DNA of 41,262 nucleotides from Edaphobacter sp. GTDB lineage: Bacteria > Acidobacteriota > Terriglobia > Terriglobales > Acidobacteriaceae. The stretch is from positions 1-41,262 of the forward strand of contig JAOAPF010000482.1 of assembly GCA_025462755.1 (NCBI GenBank). Direction: 5' to 3'. How positions within the stretch are numbered: position 1 is the stretch's first letter; each line of letters starts with the position of its first letter. Under the pieces are notes generated by a model, which saw only the letters and a list, made by a program, of their open reading frames with translations, made no database searches and was not told the origin of the DNA. Both the position numbers and the translations under genes were made by a program. Positions 32,287-40,301 of the stretch are shown one piece after another.

Positions 32287-34713
32287 TTAGTCGCCGCCGA
32301 TTCGAAACTTCATCCCGGCGCGAATGGTGAAGGGTAGGCCCGGATAGCCGATGGGGCCGATGTGTTGCTGGCCGAGAAGATTGTCGAGCTGGGTGAAGAG
32401 AGTGATGCGGCTGGTGGCGGTGAAGATGATGTTCAAGTCGAGTTTGGCGTAGGCGAAGTCGAGATCGCGATTGGGTAGGAGGAGGGTGTTGCCGTGGTTG
32501 CGGTCGTTGTTGAGTTGGTAGGTGGAGTCGTCGCTACGGCTGGCAAGAGCGCCCTTGATGGCGGCGGAGAGGCGGCTGGAAGTGAATTCGGCGGCGAAGA
32601 AGCCGGTGCTGGGCGGGCGACGGAAGGGGCGTTGGCCGATGAGAGGAGAGAGGGCTCCGATGGGGATGCCGGGGAGGTTGGGATTGAAGGCGGGAGTGAC
32701 GGTGTCGGATGCGAAGGATTGGAGGACGATGGAGGCGAGATAGGTGTAGCCGCCGCGGAGGAAGAGGTGGTTGAGGGGCCGGTACTGGAGTTCGGTTTCG
32801 AGGCCCTGGGTGCGGTAGGCGAGCGAGTTGAGTGAGGCCGGCGGGAGTTGGGTGGCGATGCTGGCGGGGATGTTGAAGTAGTGTTCGAGGCCAGGGGCGC
32901 CGATGAACTCGAGTTGATGGTTGAACTGGTTGTGGAAGTAGCCGGCTTTTAGGATGAGCTTCTGGTTGAGGATGTTCTGGTCAACGGCGAAGTCGTAGGT
33001 GCGGGAACGCTCGGCGGTGATGGGCAGGATGTTGAAGGCGACGTTGCCGGTTTGCCGGAGGAGCGTGGAGAGGCTGGTGAGTTGGGCGATGAGGGATGGC
33101 TCTTGGACGCCGGTGGCTGCGTTGGCGCGGAGGAGGGTGCCATGGAATGGCTTTGCGCCGGGGCGAACGGCGTCGTAGGTGAGGCCGACGCGTGGGTTTC
33201 CGGCGATGCCGTAGATTTCGTTGTTTTCGACGGCGCCGCCAAACGAGTAGAAGAGGCGATGTTTGATGTCGCCCTGGATTTGAAGAGTGTAGAGATAGTT
33301 GCTGCGCTTGATGATCTGGTTGATGGATGTGGCGGGGTTGAGCAGGCGGCCGCGTTCGTTTTCGTAATGGAAGCTGAAGAGGGCGGCGATGCGCTTGGGG
33401 AAGGTGTAGTCGGATTGGTAGGTGAACTCGTCGCGGTTGGAGACGGCGTCGTAGGTCGGAAGGATGAAGGCGGCCTGGCCGGTCGCGGTGTAGCCGTTGG
33501 CTCCGCGGAGAGTGATGGGATTGCCGTAGTAGGCGGTTTGGGGGATGCCGTTGGTGATGGTAGTGACGGGTTGGCCGGTGGGGGTGAACTGCTGGACTTG
33601 TTCGCGTTTTCGAGTGACGCCGTAGCGGGCGAGGTTGTGCCAGTTCCCTGCTAATACGTTTTCGACGGTGAGGTTGGAGTAGATGTCCTGGTCGGCTTGC
33701 TTTCCAGAGGAGGAGATGCCATAGATGTCGTGGGCGCTGGGGAGGTCGGTGGCGGAGTTGGTGTTGCGGAGGGTGAACCGGGCTGTGGTGTTGGTGAGGA
33801 TGCTGTAGCCGATGTTGGCGACTTCGTTGGTGGTGTGGTAGCGGTCGAGCGGGAGGGCGTTGGAGGTGTCGAGGCGGCTGAAGGCGGTGAGATAGTCGAG
33901 GCGTTTGAATGCGCCGGAGAGGATGGCTTCGTTGCGATAGGTGTAGAAGTTGCCGCCGTCGCCGGTGTAGTTGAGGACCGGGCGGAGGGCGCTGCTGCGG
34001 GTGGTGGCGAGGTTGACTATGCCTGCTTCGGCGCCAGTGCCGTATAGGGCGCTGTTGGCTCCGCGGTAGAGTTCGGGGCCGGTGAGGGCGGTCGTCGAGA
34101 CGGGGCTGTAGTTGAAGTAGCCGCCGATGTCTTCGGAGGCGACGTTGTCGGCGAGGACTTTGTTGGCGTCTGGGCCGCCGCCGCGGATGAAGAGAGTGAC
34201 GGCACCGCCAGCCTGGCCGGTTTGTACGACGTTGGTGCCGGGGGATTGGCGGAGGTCGTTGGTGATGCCGATTTGTGTGGCTAGAGCGGATTGCAGGATG
34301 AGGGTGACGGCGGAGGGGATCTGCTGGATAGGTGTGGGAATCCCGGTGGCTGTGACGGCGAGTTGTGGGTTTACGGTGGTGTATTGCATGACGATGTTGC
34401 GGGTGATGACGGCGGTGCGCCCGCCATAGAAGTCCTGACCGATGCTGGGAGTGTAGGGGGCGGCGGAGGTGAGGAGAAGGAAGCGGCCGCCGGCGGAGCT
34501 GCGGATTTCGTAGGTGCCGTCCATTTGGGTGAAGGCGAAGGCGGCGACCCCTTTGCCCTGGATGAGTTGGACTCTGGCGTTGCCGAGGGGCACGCCGAAG
34601 GGAGTGGTGACAGTGCCTCGGACGACGACGGCTTTTGCTGGAAAAGTGAAGAGGGCCGCGGCGACGAGGGTGAGGAGATGCAGCGTCGCTTTGCGGTGGT
34701 GCGGGTTGCTCAT
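32287..34713 (-). CDS. TonB-dependent outer-membrane receptor with carboxypeptidase-regulatory-like N-terminus
   Basis: I start at the ATG at 34713, which gives 808 residues opening with a signal peptide (MSNPHHRKATLHLLTL, ending AKA-V). The frame runs on to 34953, but those 80 residues have no signal or family likeness. Residues about 30-115 form a carboxypeptidase-regulatory-like beta domain (VVVRGTVTTPFGVPLGNARVQL). The plug domain at about 125-250 has TGIPTPIQQIPSAVTLI, LFIRGGGPDANKVLADNV and NSALYGTGAEAGIVNLAT, followed by a long beta-barrel of alternating aromatic strands. Such receptors import siderophores, cobalamin or oligosaccharides with TonB-ExbBD energy. The ligand is not readable. 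The chain ends in GGD rather than the usual aromatic residue. Confidence 0.88.
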   Translation of the reverse strand: MSNPHHRKATLHLLTLVAAALFTFPAKAVVVRGTVTTPFGVPLGNARVQLIQGKGVAAFAFTQMDGTYEIRSSAGGRFLLLTSAAPYTPSIGQDFYGGRTAVITRNIVMQYTTVNPQLAVTATGIPTPIQQIPSAVTLILQSALATQIGITNDLRQSPGTNVVQTGQAGGAVTLFIRGGGPDANKVLADNVASEDIGGYFNYSPVSTTALTGPELYRGANSALYGTGAEAGIVNLATTRSSALRPVLNYTGDGGNFYTYRNEAILSGAFKRLDYLTAFSRLDTSNALPLDRYHTTNEVANIGYSILTNTTARFTLRNTNSATDLPSAHDIYGISSSGKQADQDIYSNLTVENVLAGNWHNLARYGVTRKREQVQQFTPTGQPVTTITNGIPQTAYYGNPITLRGANGYTATGQAAFILPTYDAVSNRDEFTYQSDYTFPKRIAALFSFHYENERGRLLNPATSINQIIKRSNYLYTLQIQGDIKHRLFYSFGGAVENNEIYGIAGNPRVGLTYDAVRPGAKPFHGTLLRANAATGVQEPSLIAQLTSLSTLLRQTGNVAFNILPITAERSRTYDFAVDQNILNQKLILKAGYFHNQFNHQLEFIGAPGLEHYFNIPASIATQLPPASLNSLAYRTQGLETELQYRPLNHLFLRGGYTYLASIVLQSFASDTVTPAFNPNLPGIPIGALSPLIGQRPFRRPPSTGFFAAEFTSSRLSAAIKGALASRSDDSTYQLNNDRNHGNTLLLPNRDLDFAYAKLDLNIIFTATSRITLFTQLDNLLGQQHIGPIGYPGLPFTIRAGMKFRIGGD

Positions 34714-34990
34714 GGGTTCGATTGTAAGGGGTTGAAGGCCGTAGAGAAGTTGAGCGAGTTTGAGCTTATCGGTCTTCCAGATGATTCGGGCCGGGGAAAA
34801 AGTTCGCGCGAGGGAAAGCTTACTTATTCGATGAAACAGGGAGGAATGGGTACCGAGCAAAAGCAATGGCATGAAACGTTTGGGCCGAAAAGTACGCGCA
34901 CTCATGGTGCGTCGAGGGCGTCGGGATCCTTGCTGCGGCCAGCATGACGGCAAGAAGGGGTAGGTGCGACGACAACGGCGTGTCGCGCGC

Positions 34991-35959
34991 TCAGGGGATG
35001 AGGAGGAGTTTGCCGGTAGTCTTGCGGGATTCCAGGTCGCGATGGGCGTGTGCGGCGTCGGTGAGGGGGTAAATGTGTTCTAGACGAAGTTTGAGGGTGC
35101 CGTCGGCTACTGCGTCGAAGACATTTTTTGCGCGGGCTTTGAGTTCGGCTTCTGTAGCGATGTAGTCCTTCAGCGTGGGGCGGGTGACGTAGAGGGAGCC
35201 CATGGTGGAGAGACGGATGAGATCGAAGGGTGGAACGGCTCCGCTGGCTCCGCCGAAGAGAACGACCATGCCGCGAGGACGGAGGCATTGGAGAGATTGC
35301 TCGAATGTGGTTTTGCCGACGGAGTCGTAGACGACTGGGAGGCCGCGGCCTGAGGTCAGTTCTTTGACTTTCGCGGCGAAGTCCTCTTTGGTGTAGAAGA
35401 TGATCTCGTCGGCACCGGCGGCGCGGGCGAGGACGGCTTTTTCTTCGGTGGAGACGGTGGTGAAGACGCGGGCCCCGAGGGCCTTGGCCATTTGGATGAA
35501 GAGGAGGCCGGTACCGCCTGCTCCGGCGTGGATGAGGATTTCGTCGCCGCGCTGGACGGGGTAGGCGGAGTGAAGGAGGTAGTGGGCAGTCATGCCTTGA
35601 AGGATGGCTGCGGCGGCCTGCTGGAAGCTGACACCTTTGGGGATCGGGACCAGGCGGGTGGCGGGGGCGACGGCGAGTTGCGCGTAGGTTCCGGGGACGA
35701 GACACCAGGCTACGCGATCGCCCGCCTTGACTGTGGTGACGTCGGGAGCAGTGGCGACGACGATGCCGGCGGCCTCCTGCCCGAGGGTGTAGGGCAGCTT
35801 GGCGGGGTAGCGGCCTTCGCGGAAGTAGGTATCGATGAAGTTGACGCCGGAGGCCTCGATGCGGATGAGGGCCTCGCCGGGGGCGGGGGTTGGAGTGGGA
35901 AGATCGCGGAGGGTGAGGACGTCGGCGGAGCCGGTGGTGAGGATCTGGATGGCTTGCAT
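34991..35959 (-). CDS. NADPH:quinone oxidoreductase, Qor-type MDR family
   Basis: From the ATG at 35959 (MQAIQILTTGSADVL) the protein has 322 residues, close to the 327 of E. coli Qor. The longer frame to 35992 adds 11 unlikely residues. The GroES-like N-terminal fold has SGVNFIDTYFREGRYP (about 45-60) and LGQEAAGIV, and the nucleotide fold has HAGAGGTGLLFIQMAKALGARVF. The zinc ligands of alcohol dehydrogenases are absent (RYPAKLPYTLGQEAAG in their place), so this is a zinc-free quinone reductase. It reduces quinones with one electron per NADPH in Qor and may protect against electrophiles. It stands alone between the TonB receptor and a small membrane protein. Confidence 0.9.
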   Translation of the reverse strand: MQAIQILTTGSADVLTLRDLPTPTPAPGEALIRIEASGVNFIDTYFREGRYPAKLPYTLGQEAAGIVVATAPDVTTVKAGDRVAWCLVPGTYAQLAVAPATRLVPIPKGVSFQQAAAAILQGMTAHYLLHSAYPVQRGDEILIHAGAGGTGLLFIQMAKALGARVFTTVSTEEKAVLARAAGADEIIFYTKEDFAAKVKELTSGRGLPVVYDSVGKTTFEQSLQCLRPRGMVVLFGGASGAVPPFDLIRLSTMGSLYVTRPTLKDYIATEAELKARAKNVFDAVADGTLKLRLEHIYPLTDAAHAHRDLESRKTTGKLLLIP

Positions 35960-36026
35960 GGTCGTGGATGACAGGGTACAACACCGGGGCAATGGGTGTG
36001 GAGATCTGCCACCATCGGGTCGGGGG

Positions 36027-36254
36027 TCAGTCTGAAATCGACGAGCGAATCTTTTTGAAGGTAACGATGAAGGCTCCTATGCCTACCGCAATACCTACCG
36101 CGAATCCCACGATGATAAGAAAGTCGAGTCCAAGTGCCAGCCTCGACGTTACCAAGAAAACGATGGCAAAAGCGACCAATGCAGCCAAGGCAGCTACGCC
36201 TAATGCCAAAAGCGTCGCTGGAGTGAAATCGGCTATTGCGTCGCTGACTCGCAT
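36027..36254 (-). CDS. Small membrane protein, unknown
   Basis: From the ATG at 36254 this predicts 75 residues. The frame could also start at TTG 36263. Two long hydrophobic helices (about 11-38 and 44-65), rich in Ala, Leu, Ile and Gly and separated by a short SRLALG turn, are followed by a basic tail KKIRSS. The layout is that of a two-pass inner-membrane protein. I recognise no family. The composition is consistent with a real protein and the frame is not opposed by another gene on either strand, which supports it. It is a small orphan that could be lineage-specific. Confidence 0.58.
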   Translation of the reverse strand: MRVSDAIADFTPATLLALGVAALAALVAFAIVFLVTSRLALGLDFLIIVGFAVGIAVGIGAFIVTFKKIRSSISD

Positions 36255-36482
36255 ATTGAGCAAATCTTATGCCGACTGTGATAGCTAGTAAAGAAAAGTC
36301 TGACGAAAGCCAAACATCACGGTGGAACGGTGCTCCGGTTCGGCAAAATGTGGAGATTGATCGATTCTGAAGCTTGTGTGTGCTTGGTTCATCTAAAATT
36401 GAGATATCAGATGCGAGATGCGGTCAACGCGTGCTCGTCATCGACGGTTTTACTATTTCAAGAAGGAACCTAGGACGACATT

Positions 36483-37502
36483 ATGCCGAACCATCAACCC
36501 TTGCCGATCGCAATTTATTATGAGCAGCCGAACTGGTTCAAGCCGTTGTTTGCGGAGCTGGATCGGCGCGGGACCAACTATGTGAAGCTCGATGCGGTGG
36601 AGCATAGCTATGGGCCGGGAGATAAGCCGGAGGAGAAGTATGCTCTGGTGCTGAACAAGATGAGCCCTTCGGCGTGGAACCGTGGGCATGGCGATCAGAT
36701 TTTTTATACGTTGGGATTTCTGGAGCACCTGGAGAGCCGCGGCGTTCGCGTGGTGAATGGGGTGAAGGCGTATCGGAGTGAGCTGTCGAAGGCGACGCAG
36801 CTTGCGATGCTTGAGGGCTTGGGGCTGGGGTATCCGAAGGCACGGGTGATTCATCGGGCTTCGCAGGCTAGCGCTGTGGCTGAGGGGCTGCGCTTCCCTG
36901 TTGTGGTGAAGCCGAATATTGGCGGGAGTGGCAGTGGGGTGGTGAAGTTCAATACAAAGGAACATCTGGCCGAGGCTTCGGCGACGGAGAATGGCCTGGT
37001 GCTGGGGATGGATTCGACCGGGCTGGTGCAGGAGTTTGTTCCGGCGCGGGGATCGCATATCGTTCGCGTTGAGGTGCTGGACGGGAGGTATTTGTACGCG
37101 ATCAAGATACATATTACGGGCGAGACGTTTGATCTATGCCCGGCGGATATCTGCAAGACGCCGCTGGGTGTGGAGTTGAATCGTGCGGCTTGCCCGGTGG
37201 ATGCTCCGAAGACCGGTTTGACGGTGGAGGCGTTCGATACTCCGCCTGAGGTGATCGAAGAGGTGGAACGGTTGATGGCTGCGGCGGGGATTGAGGTTGG
37301 CGGCGTGGAATTTATGGTGGATGACCGCGATGGGCAGCGGATGTATTACGACATCAATGCGCTGTCGAACTTCGTGGCCGATGGGCAGAAGGTTGTGGGG
37401 TTCGATCCGTTTGCGAAGCTGGCGGACTGGCTGGAGGCTGAGGCGAAGATTGTCAATGATCGCCGGGCAGAGGTACAGGAGCTGGCGGGGGTAGGGCGCT
37501 AA
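36483..37502 (+). CDS. ATP-grasp ligase (RimK/glutathione-synthetase-like)
   Basis: The 339-residue protein looks like an ATP-grasp amino-acid or peptide ligase. Features are a pre-ATP-grasp Rossmann region (1-110), AKARVIHR, the flexible ATP loop FPVVVKPNIGGSGSGVVKF (about 140-157, the central ATP-binding Lys in VVKPN), the QEFVPARGSHIVRVEVLDGRYLYAI strand unit with Arg, and the Mg motif YYDINALSNF (about 295). The EVGGVEF block precedes it. Such enzymes form an acyl-phosphate and join it to an amine or thiol, as in RimK, GshB, LysX and natural-product ligases. Substrates cannot be read. It abuts the flavin monooxygenase gene, TAA followed directly by ATG, so the two are almost surely one operon. 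Confidence 0.82.
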   Translation: MPNHQPLPIAIYYEQPNWFKPLFAELDRRGTNYVKLDAVEHSYGPGDKPEEKYALVLNKMSPSAWNRGHGDQIFYTLGFLEHLESRGVRVVNGVKAYRSELSKATQLAMLEGLGLGYPKARVIHRASQASAVAEGLRFPVVVKPNIGGSGSGVVKFNTKEHLAEASATENGLVLGMDSTGLVQEFVPARGSHIVRVEVLDGRYLYAIKIHITGETFDLCPADICKTPLGVELNRAACPVDAPKTGLTVEAFDTPPEVIEEVERLMAAAGIEVGGVEFMVDDRDGQRMYYDINALSNFVADGQKVVGFDPFAKLADWLEAEAKIVNDRRAEVQELAGVGR

Positions 37503-38534
37503 ATGCGATACGGATTCTGGTTGCCGGTGTTCGGCGGATGGCTGCGCAATGTGGACAACGAGCGGATGGAGGCGAGCTGGGAGTATGTTCGCGACCTGAC
37601 ACGGCGAGCGGAGAAGATTGGCTACGATCTGACGCTGATCGCTGAGCTGAATCTGAACGACATCAAGGGTGTGGAGGCTCCTTCGCTGGATGCGTGGTCG
37701 ACGACTGCGGCGCTGGCTGCGGTGACGGAGAAGCTGGAACTGATGGTTGCGGTGCGGCCTACATTTCATAACCCGGCGCTGTTGGCGAAACAAGCGGCTT
37801 CTATCGATGTGATGTCGCATGGGCGGTTGACGCTGAATGTAGTTTCGAGCTGGTGGAAGGATGAGGCTACGAAGTACGGGGTTCATTTCGATGAGCATGA
37901 TGACCGGTATGCGCGGACTTCGGAGTGGCTGGATGTTGTGGATGGATGCTGGAAGCAGCAAGGGTTTTCGTTCAAGGGCCACTACTACGATGTGCGGGAG
38001 AATGTGCTTTCGCCGAAGCCGGTGAGCAAGCCACGGCCGACGCTGTATGCGGGTGGAGAGTCGGAGACGGCGAAGAATCTGATTGCGGCGAAGTGCGATG
38101 CTTACCTGATGCATGGCGATGCTCCGGAGGCAGTGGGGGCGAAGATCGCCGATATGCGGGAGAGGCGCGAGAGGCTTGGGCTGGGGCCGATGGCGTTTGG
38201 CGTGGCGGGGTATGCGATTGTGCGGGACTCCGAGGCTGAGGCGCTGCGCGAGGTGGAGCGGATTACGGATGTGAAGCAGTCGGCGCGCGGGTATGCGAAC
38301 TATGAGCAGTGGGTGACGGGTTCGCAACTGGAGACGAAGGTTTCGCTTAAAGACTATTCGGTGTCGAACCGCGGACTGCGGAGCGGGTTTGTGGGGACTC
38401 CGGAGCAGGTGGCGGAACGGATGGAGGAGTTTACCGCTGTGGGGGTGGATCTCGTGCTTCTGCAGTCGAGTCCGCAGGCGGAGGAGATGGAGCGGTTTGG
38501 GGCGCAAGTGATTCGGACTGGGGCTGCGGTTTAG
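37503..38534 (+). CDS. LLM-class flavin-dependent monooxygenase (SsuD/RutA-like)
   Basis: The 343-residue protein has the TIM-barrel layout of the luciferase-like superfamily. It begins MRYGFWLPVFGGWL, and contains LELMVAVRPTFHNPALLAKQAASIDVMSHGRLTLNVVSSWWKDEATKYG (the core FMN-side strand 3-5 region), YDVRENVLSPKPVSKPRPTLYAGGESETAKNLIA, and VGTPEQVAERMEEF near the C-terminus. Close relatives are FMNH2-dependent alkanesulfonate (SsuD) and pyrimidine (RutA) monooxygenases. They need a separate flavin reductase, and none is in the window. It starts at the base after the ATP-grasp stop. Substrate unknown; a sulfonate, amide or N-containing molecule handled by the ligase is an inference. Confidence 0.87.
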   Translation: MRYGFWLPVFGGWLRNVDNERMEASWEYVRDLTRRAEKIGYDLTLIAELNLNDIKGVEAPSLDAWSTTAALAAVTEKLELMVAVRPTFHNPALLAKQAASIDVMSHGRLTLNVVSSWWKDEATKYGVHFDEHDDRYARTSEWLDVVDGCWKQQGFSFKGHYYDVRENVLSPKPVSKPRPTLYAGGESETAKNLIAAKCDAYLMHGDAPEAVGAKIADMRERRERLGLGPMAFGVAGYAIVRDSEAEALREVERITDVKQSARGYANYEQWVTGSQLETKVSLKDYSVSNRGLRSGFVGTPEQVAERMEEFTAVGVDLVLLQSSPQAEEMERFGAQVIRTGAAV

Positions 38535-38675
38535 TCGTGGCGAGTTACTGCGCTTTGCAGCCACTGGTTTTACGTATGCGGAACCGCCCTTACTTTAGGT
38601 GGTGAGTATCTGCGCGGTTAATTTCTTGGCTTGCGTTGTGGATGGATGGCGCGGAAGGGTGAGTTATTCTTTGCC

Positions 38676-39533
38676 ATGCTCCTTCCTTTCCGTTTTCTTT
38701 TACTGACGCTGGTTTTCGTGTGCAGCGCGTTCGCGCAGAATAACCCTGAGTGGACGACGAATCATGCGCCATTTCGCGTGATCGGCAATGTGTACTACGT
38801 TGGCAGTAAGGATCTAGCTTCCTATCTGATCACTACGCCCCAGGGGCTCATCCTGATCAACAGCAATCTGACGAGCAGCGTTCCCTTGATCAGGAAAAAT
38901 GTGGAGGCGCTCGGGTTCCACTTCAACGATGTGAAGATTCTGTTGATCAGCCATGGTCACTGGGATCATGCTGCTGGGAGTGCTCAGATCAAGCGATTGA
39001 CCGGGGCAAAGTATATGGTGATGGACGCCGATGTTTCGGTGGTGGAGTCGGGTGGAAAGGATGATTTTCAGTATGGGGCGGAGGAACGCAGCCACTTTCC
39101 GGCGACGAAGGTTGAGCGTGTGCTGCATGACGGAGATGAGGTGAAGCTGGGCGGAGTTGTCCTTGTCTCTCATAAAACGCCGGGGCATACGAAGGGCTGC
39201 ACGACGTGGACGATGAAAGTGCGTGAGGATAGCAAAACTTACAACGTCGTCATTGTAGGGAGTCCGAATGTGAATACGGGATACAAGCTGGTGGGGAATA
39301 CCACTTATCCGACCATCGCGCAGGATTATGAGCTGACGTTTCGGACCCTGAAGGCGTTGCCTTGCGATGTGTTTCTTGGAGCACATGGCAGCTACTTCGG
39401 GATGGAGGCAAAGTTTCCCCGGATGAAAGCAGGTGGGGCGAATCCGTTTGTCGATCCGGAGGGATACAGGAGCTACGTGGCGGAGCGGGAGCAGGCATTT
39501 CGTGCGGAGTTGGCGAAACAGTCGGGTAGTTAA
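38676..39533 (+). CDS. Subclass B3 metallo-beta-lactamase-family protein
   Basis: From the ATG at 38676 the protein has 285 residues, with signal peptide 1-20 (ending AFA-Q). The frame extends upstream to 38631, but the extra 15 residues do not look like a signal. The B3 zinc set is present: HGHWDH at 93-98 (His93, His95, Asp97, His98), His171 in TPGHTKGCTTW, and His237 in LGAHGSYF. The YPTIAQDYELTFRTLKALPCDVFLGAHGS stretch is characteristic of B3, including environmental (LRA- and BJP-like) enzymes. Hydrolysis of beta-lactams is likely but not proven, since relatives hydrolyse other lactams or esters. No regulator or mobile gene is adjacent. Confidence 0.85.
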   Translation: MLLPFRFLLLTLVFVCSAFAQNNPEWTTNHAPFRVIGNVYYVGSKDLASYLITTPQGLILINSNLTSSVPLIRKNVEALGFHFNDVKILLISHGHWDHAAGSAQIKRLTGAKYMVMDADVSVVESGGKDDFQYGAEERSHFPATKVERVLHDGDEVKLGGVVLVSHKTPGHTKGCTTWTMKVREDSKTYNVVIVGSPNVNTGYKLVGNTTYPTIAQDYELTFRTLKALPCDVFLGAHGSYFGMEAKFPRMKAGGANPFVDPEGYRSYVAEREQAFRAELAKQSGS

Positions 39534-39695
39534 CACAACCGTGGAGAGCCTGATCAGGTGGCAACTTCAATTTTAAGGTGCTGGTTGCGGCGCAGATTTG
39601 TCTTTTGTCCGCTGAAACGGAGTGTTAGTCTTGTGCATCTTTGGGGAGACGGGTTCTCGGAGAGATCACGCTACCAAGATTTGGCGAGGCACAGA

Positions 39696-40301
39696 TTGAG
39701 CGAACGGTATCGAAGATGGCCTGTAGGACGCGGGTTGTTCGTGCTGGGTGTATTGCTTCTGGCTGGCGGCTGCCACACTGGGCAGAAGAGTGGGGACGCT
39801 ACTCTGCTGGAACGGATTTCAAGTGCAAGGCGAAGGCACACGTGGGTAGCGCCCAAGCCGGGCGAACTTGCGGAAAAAGGCAAGGCGGCAATCGTAACGG
39901 AGTGTGAGAAGCAATCCTATGACACCGCTCGCAAGGGGCTGATTGTGAGCGAAATCGGATTGCATGAGGACGTCTTTGTGCTGCGGGACCGCATTTCTTA
40001 CGCCGGAGTGGGGTACGGGTTGGATGAAGCGCAGAGGCTGGAGGAGTTGTTGCGGGCGGAGGCTAAGGTCGGGGGTCGCCCGGCGGAGCAGGCGAATTGC
40101 ATCGAGGCGTTTGCGGAACACCTGGAGACGTTGAGCGATCCGCTGGTGGAGGCAGACGAGCGGCGGAAAGAGCTGGATTCCTCGGCGTTTAATGACGCGG
40201 CCAAGGAAGCTCAGGAACAGGCCGATAAAAAGCTGCGGGAGGCTGACAGATCAACCGAGCAGAAGGCGCGGCCAGCTGAGTCAGTGCCGCAAAATTACTG
40301 A
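39696..40301 (+). CDS. Putative lipoprotein of unknown function
   Basis: I propose the TTG at 39696, 6 bases after GAGG (39686-39689), as start. This gives 201 residues with a short basic N-terminus, a hydrophobic run and the lipobox LLAGGC (Cys at about 26), so a lipoprotein is likely. The frame extends to a GTG at 39558, but then 46 extra residues precede the signal, which is unlikely. After the Cys the chain is rich in Glu, Lys and Arg, with helical stretches (DEAQRLEELLRAEAKVGG, EADERRKELDSSAFNDAAKEAQEQADKK) and a single Cys pair region (TECEKQ, QANCIEAF). No family is recognised. The C-terminal third is predicted coiled coil. The MBL gene lies upstream with a 162-base gap. Confidence 0.62.
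   Translation: MSERYRRWPVGRGLFVLGVLLLAGGCHTGQKSGDATLLERISSARRRHTWVAPKPGELAEKGKAAIVTECEKQSYDTARKGLIVSEIGLHEDVFVLRDRISYAGVGYGLDEAQRLEELLRAEAKVGGRPAEQANCIEAFAEHLETLSDPLVEADERRKELDSSAFNDAAKEAQEQADKKLREADRSTEQKARPAESVPQNY

Noticed and set aside
34714-34953. 80-residue N-terminal extension of the TonB-dependent receptor
   Set aside because: It has no signal peptide or domain, whereas the ATG at 34713 starts directly on a signal peptide.
39549-39558. CCTGATCAGG palindrome after the metallo-beta-lactamase gene
   Set aside because: A ten-base palindrome with no loop is expected by chance in a window of this length, and it has no T-run.
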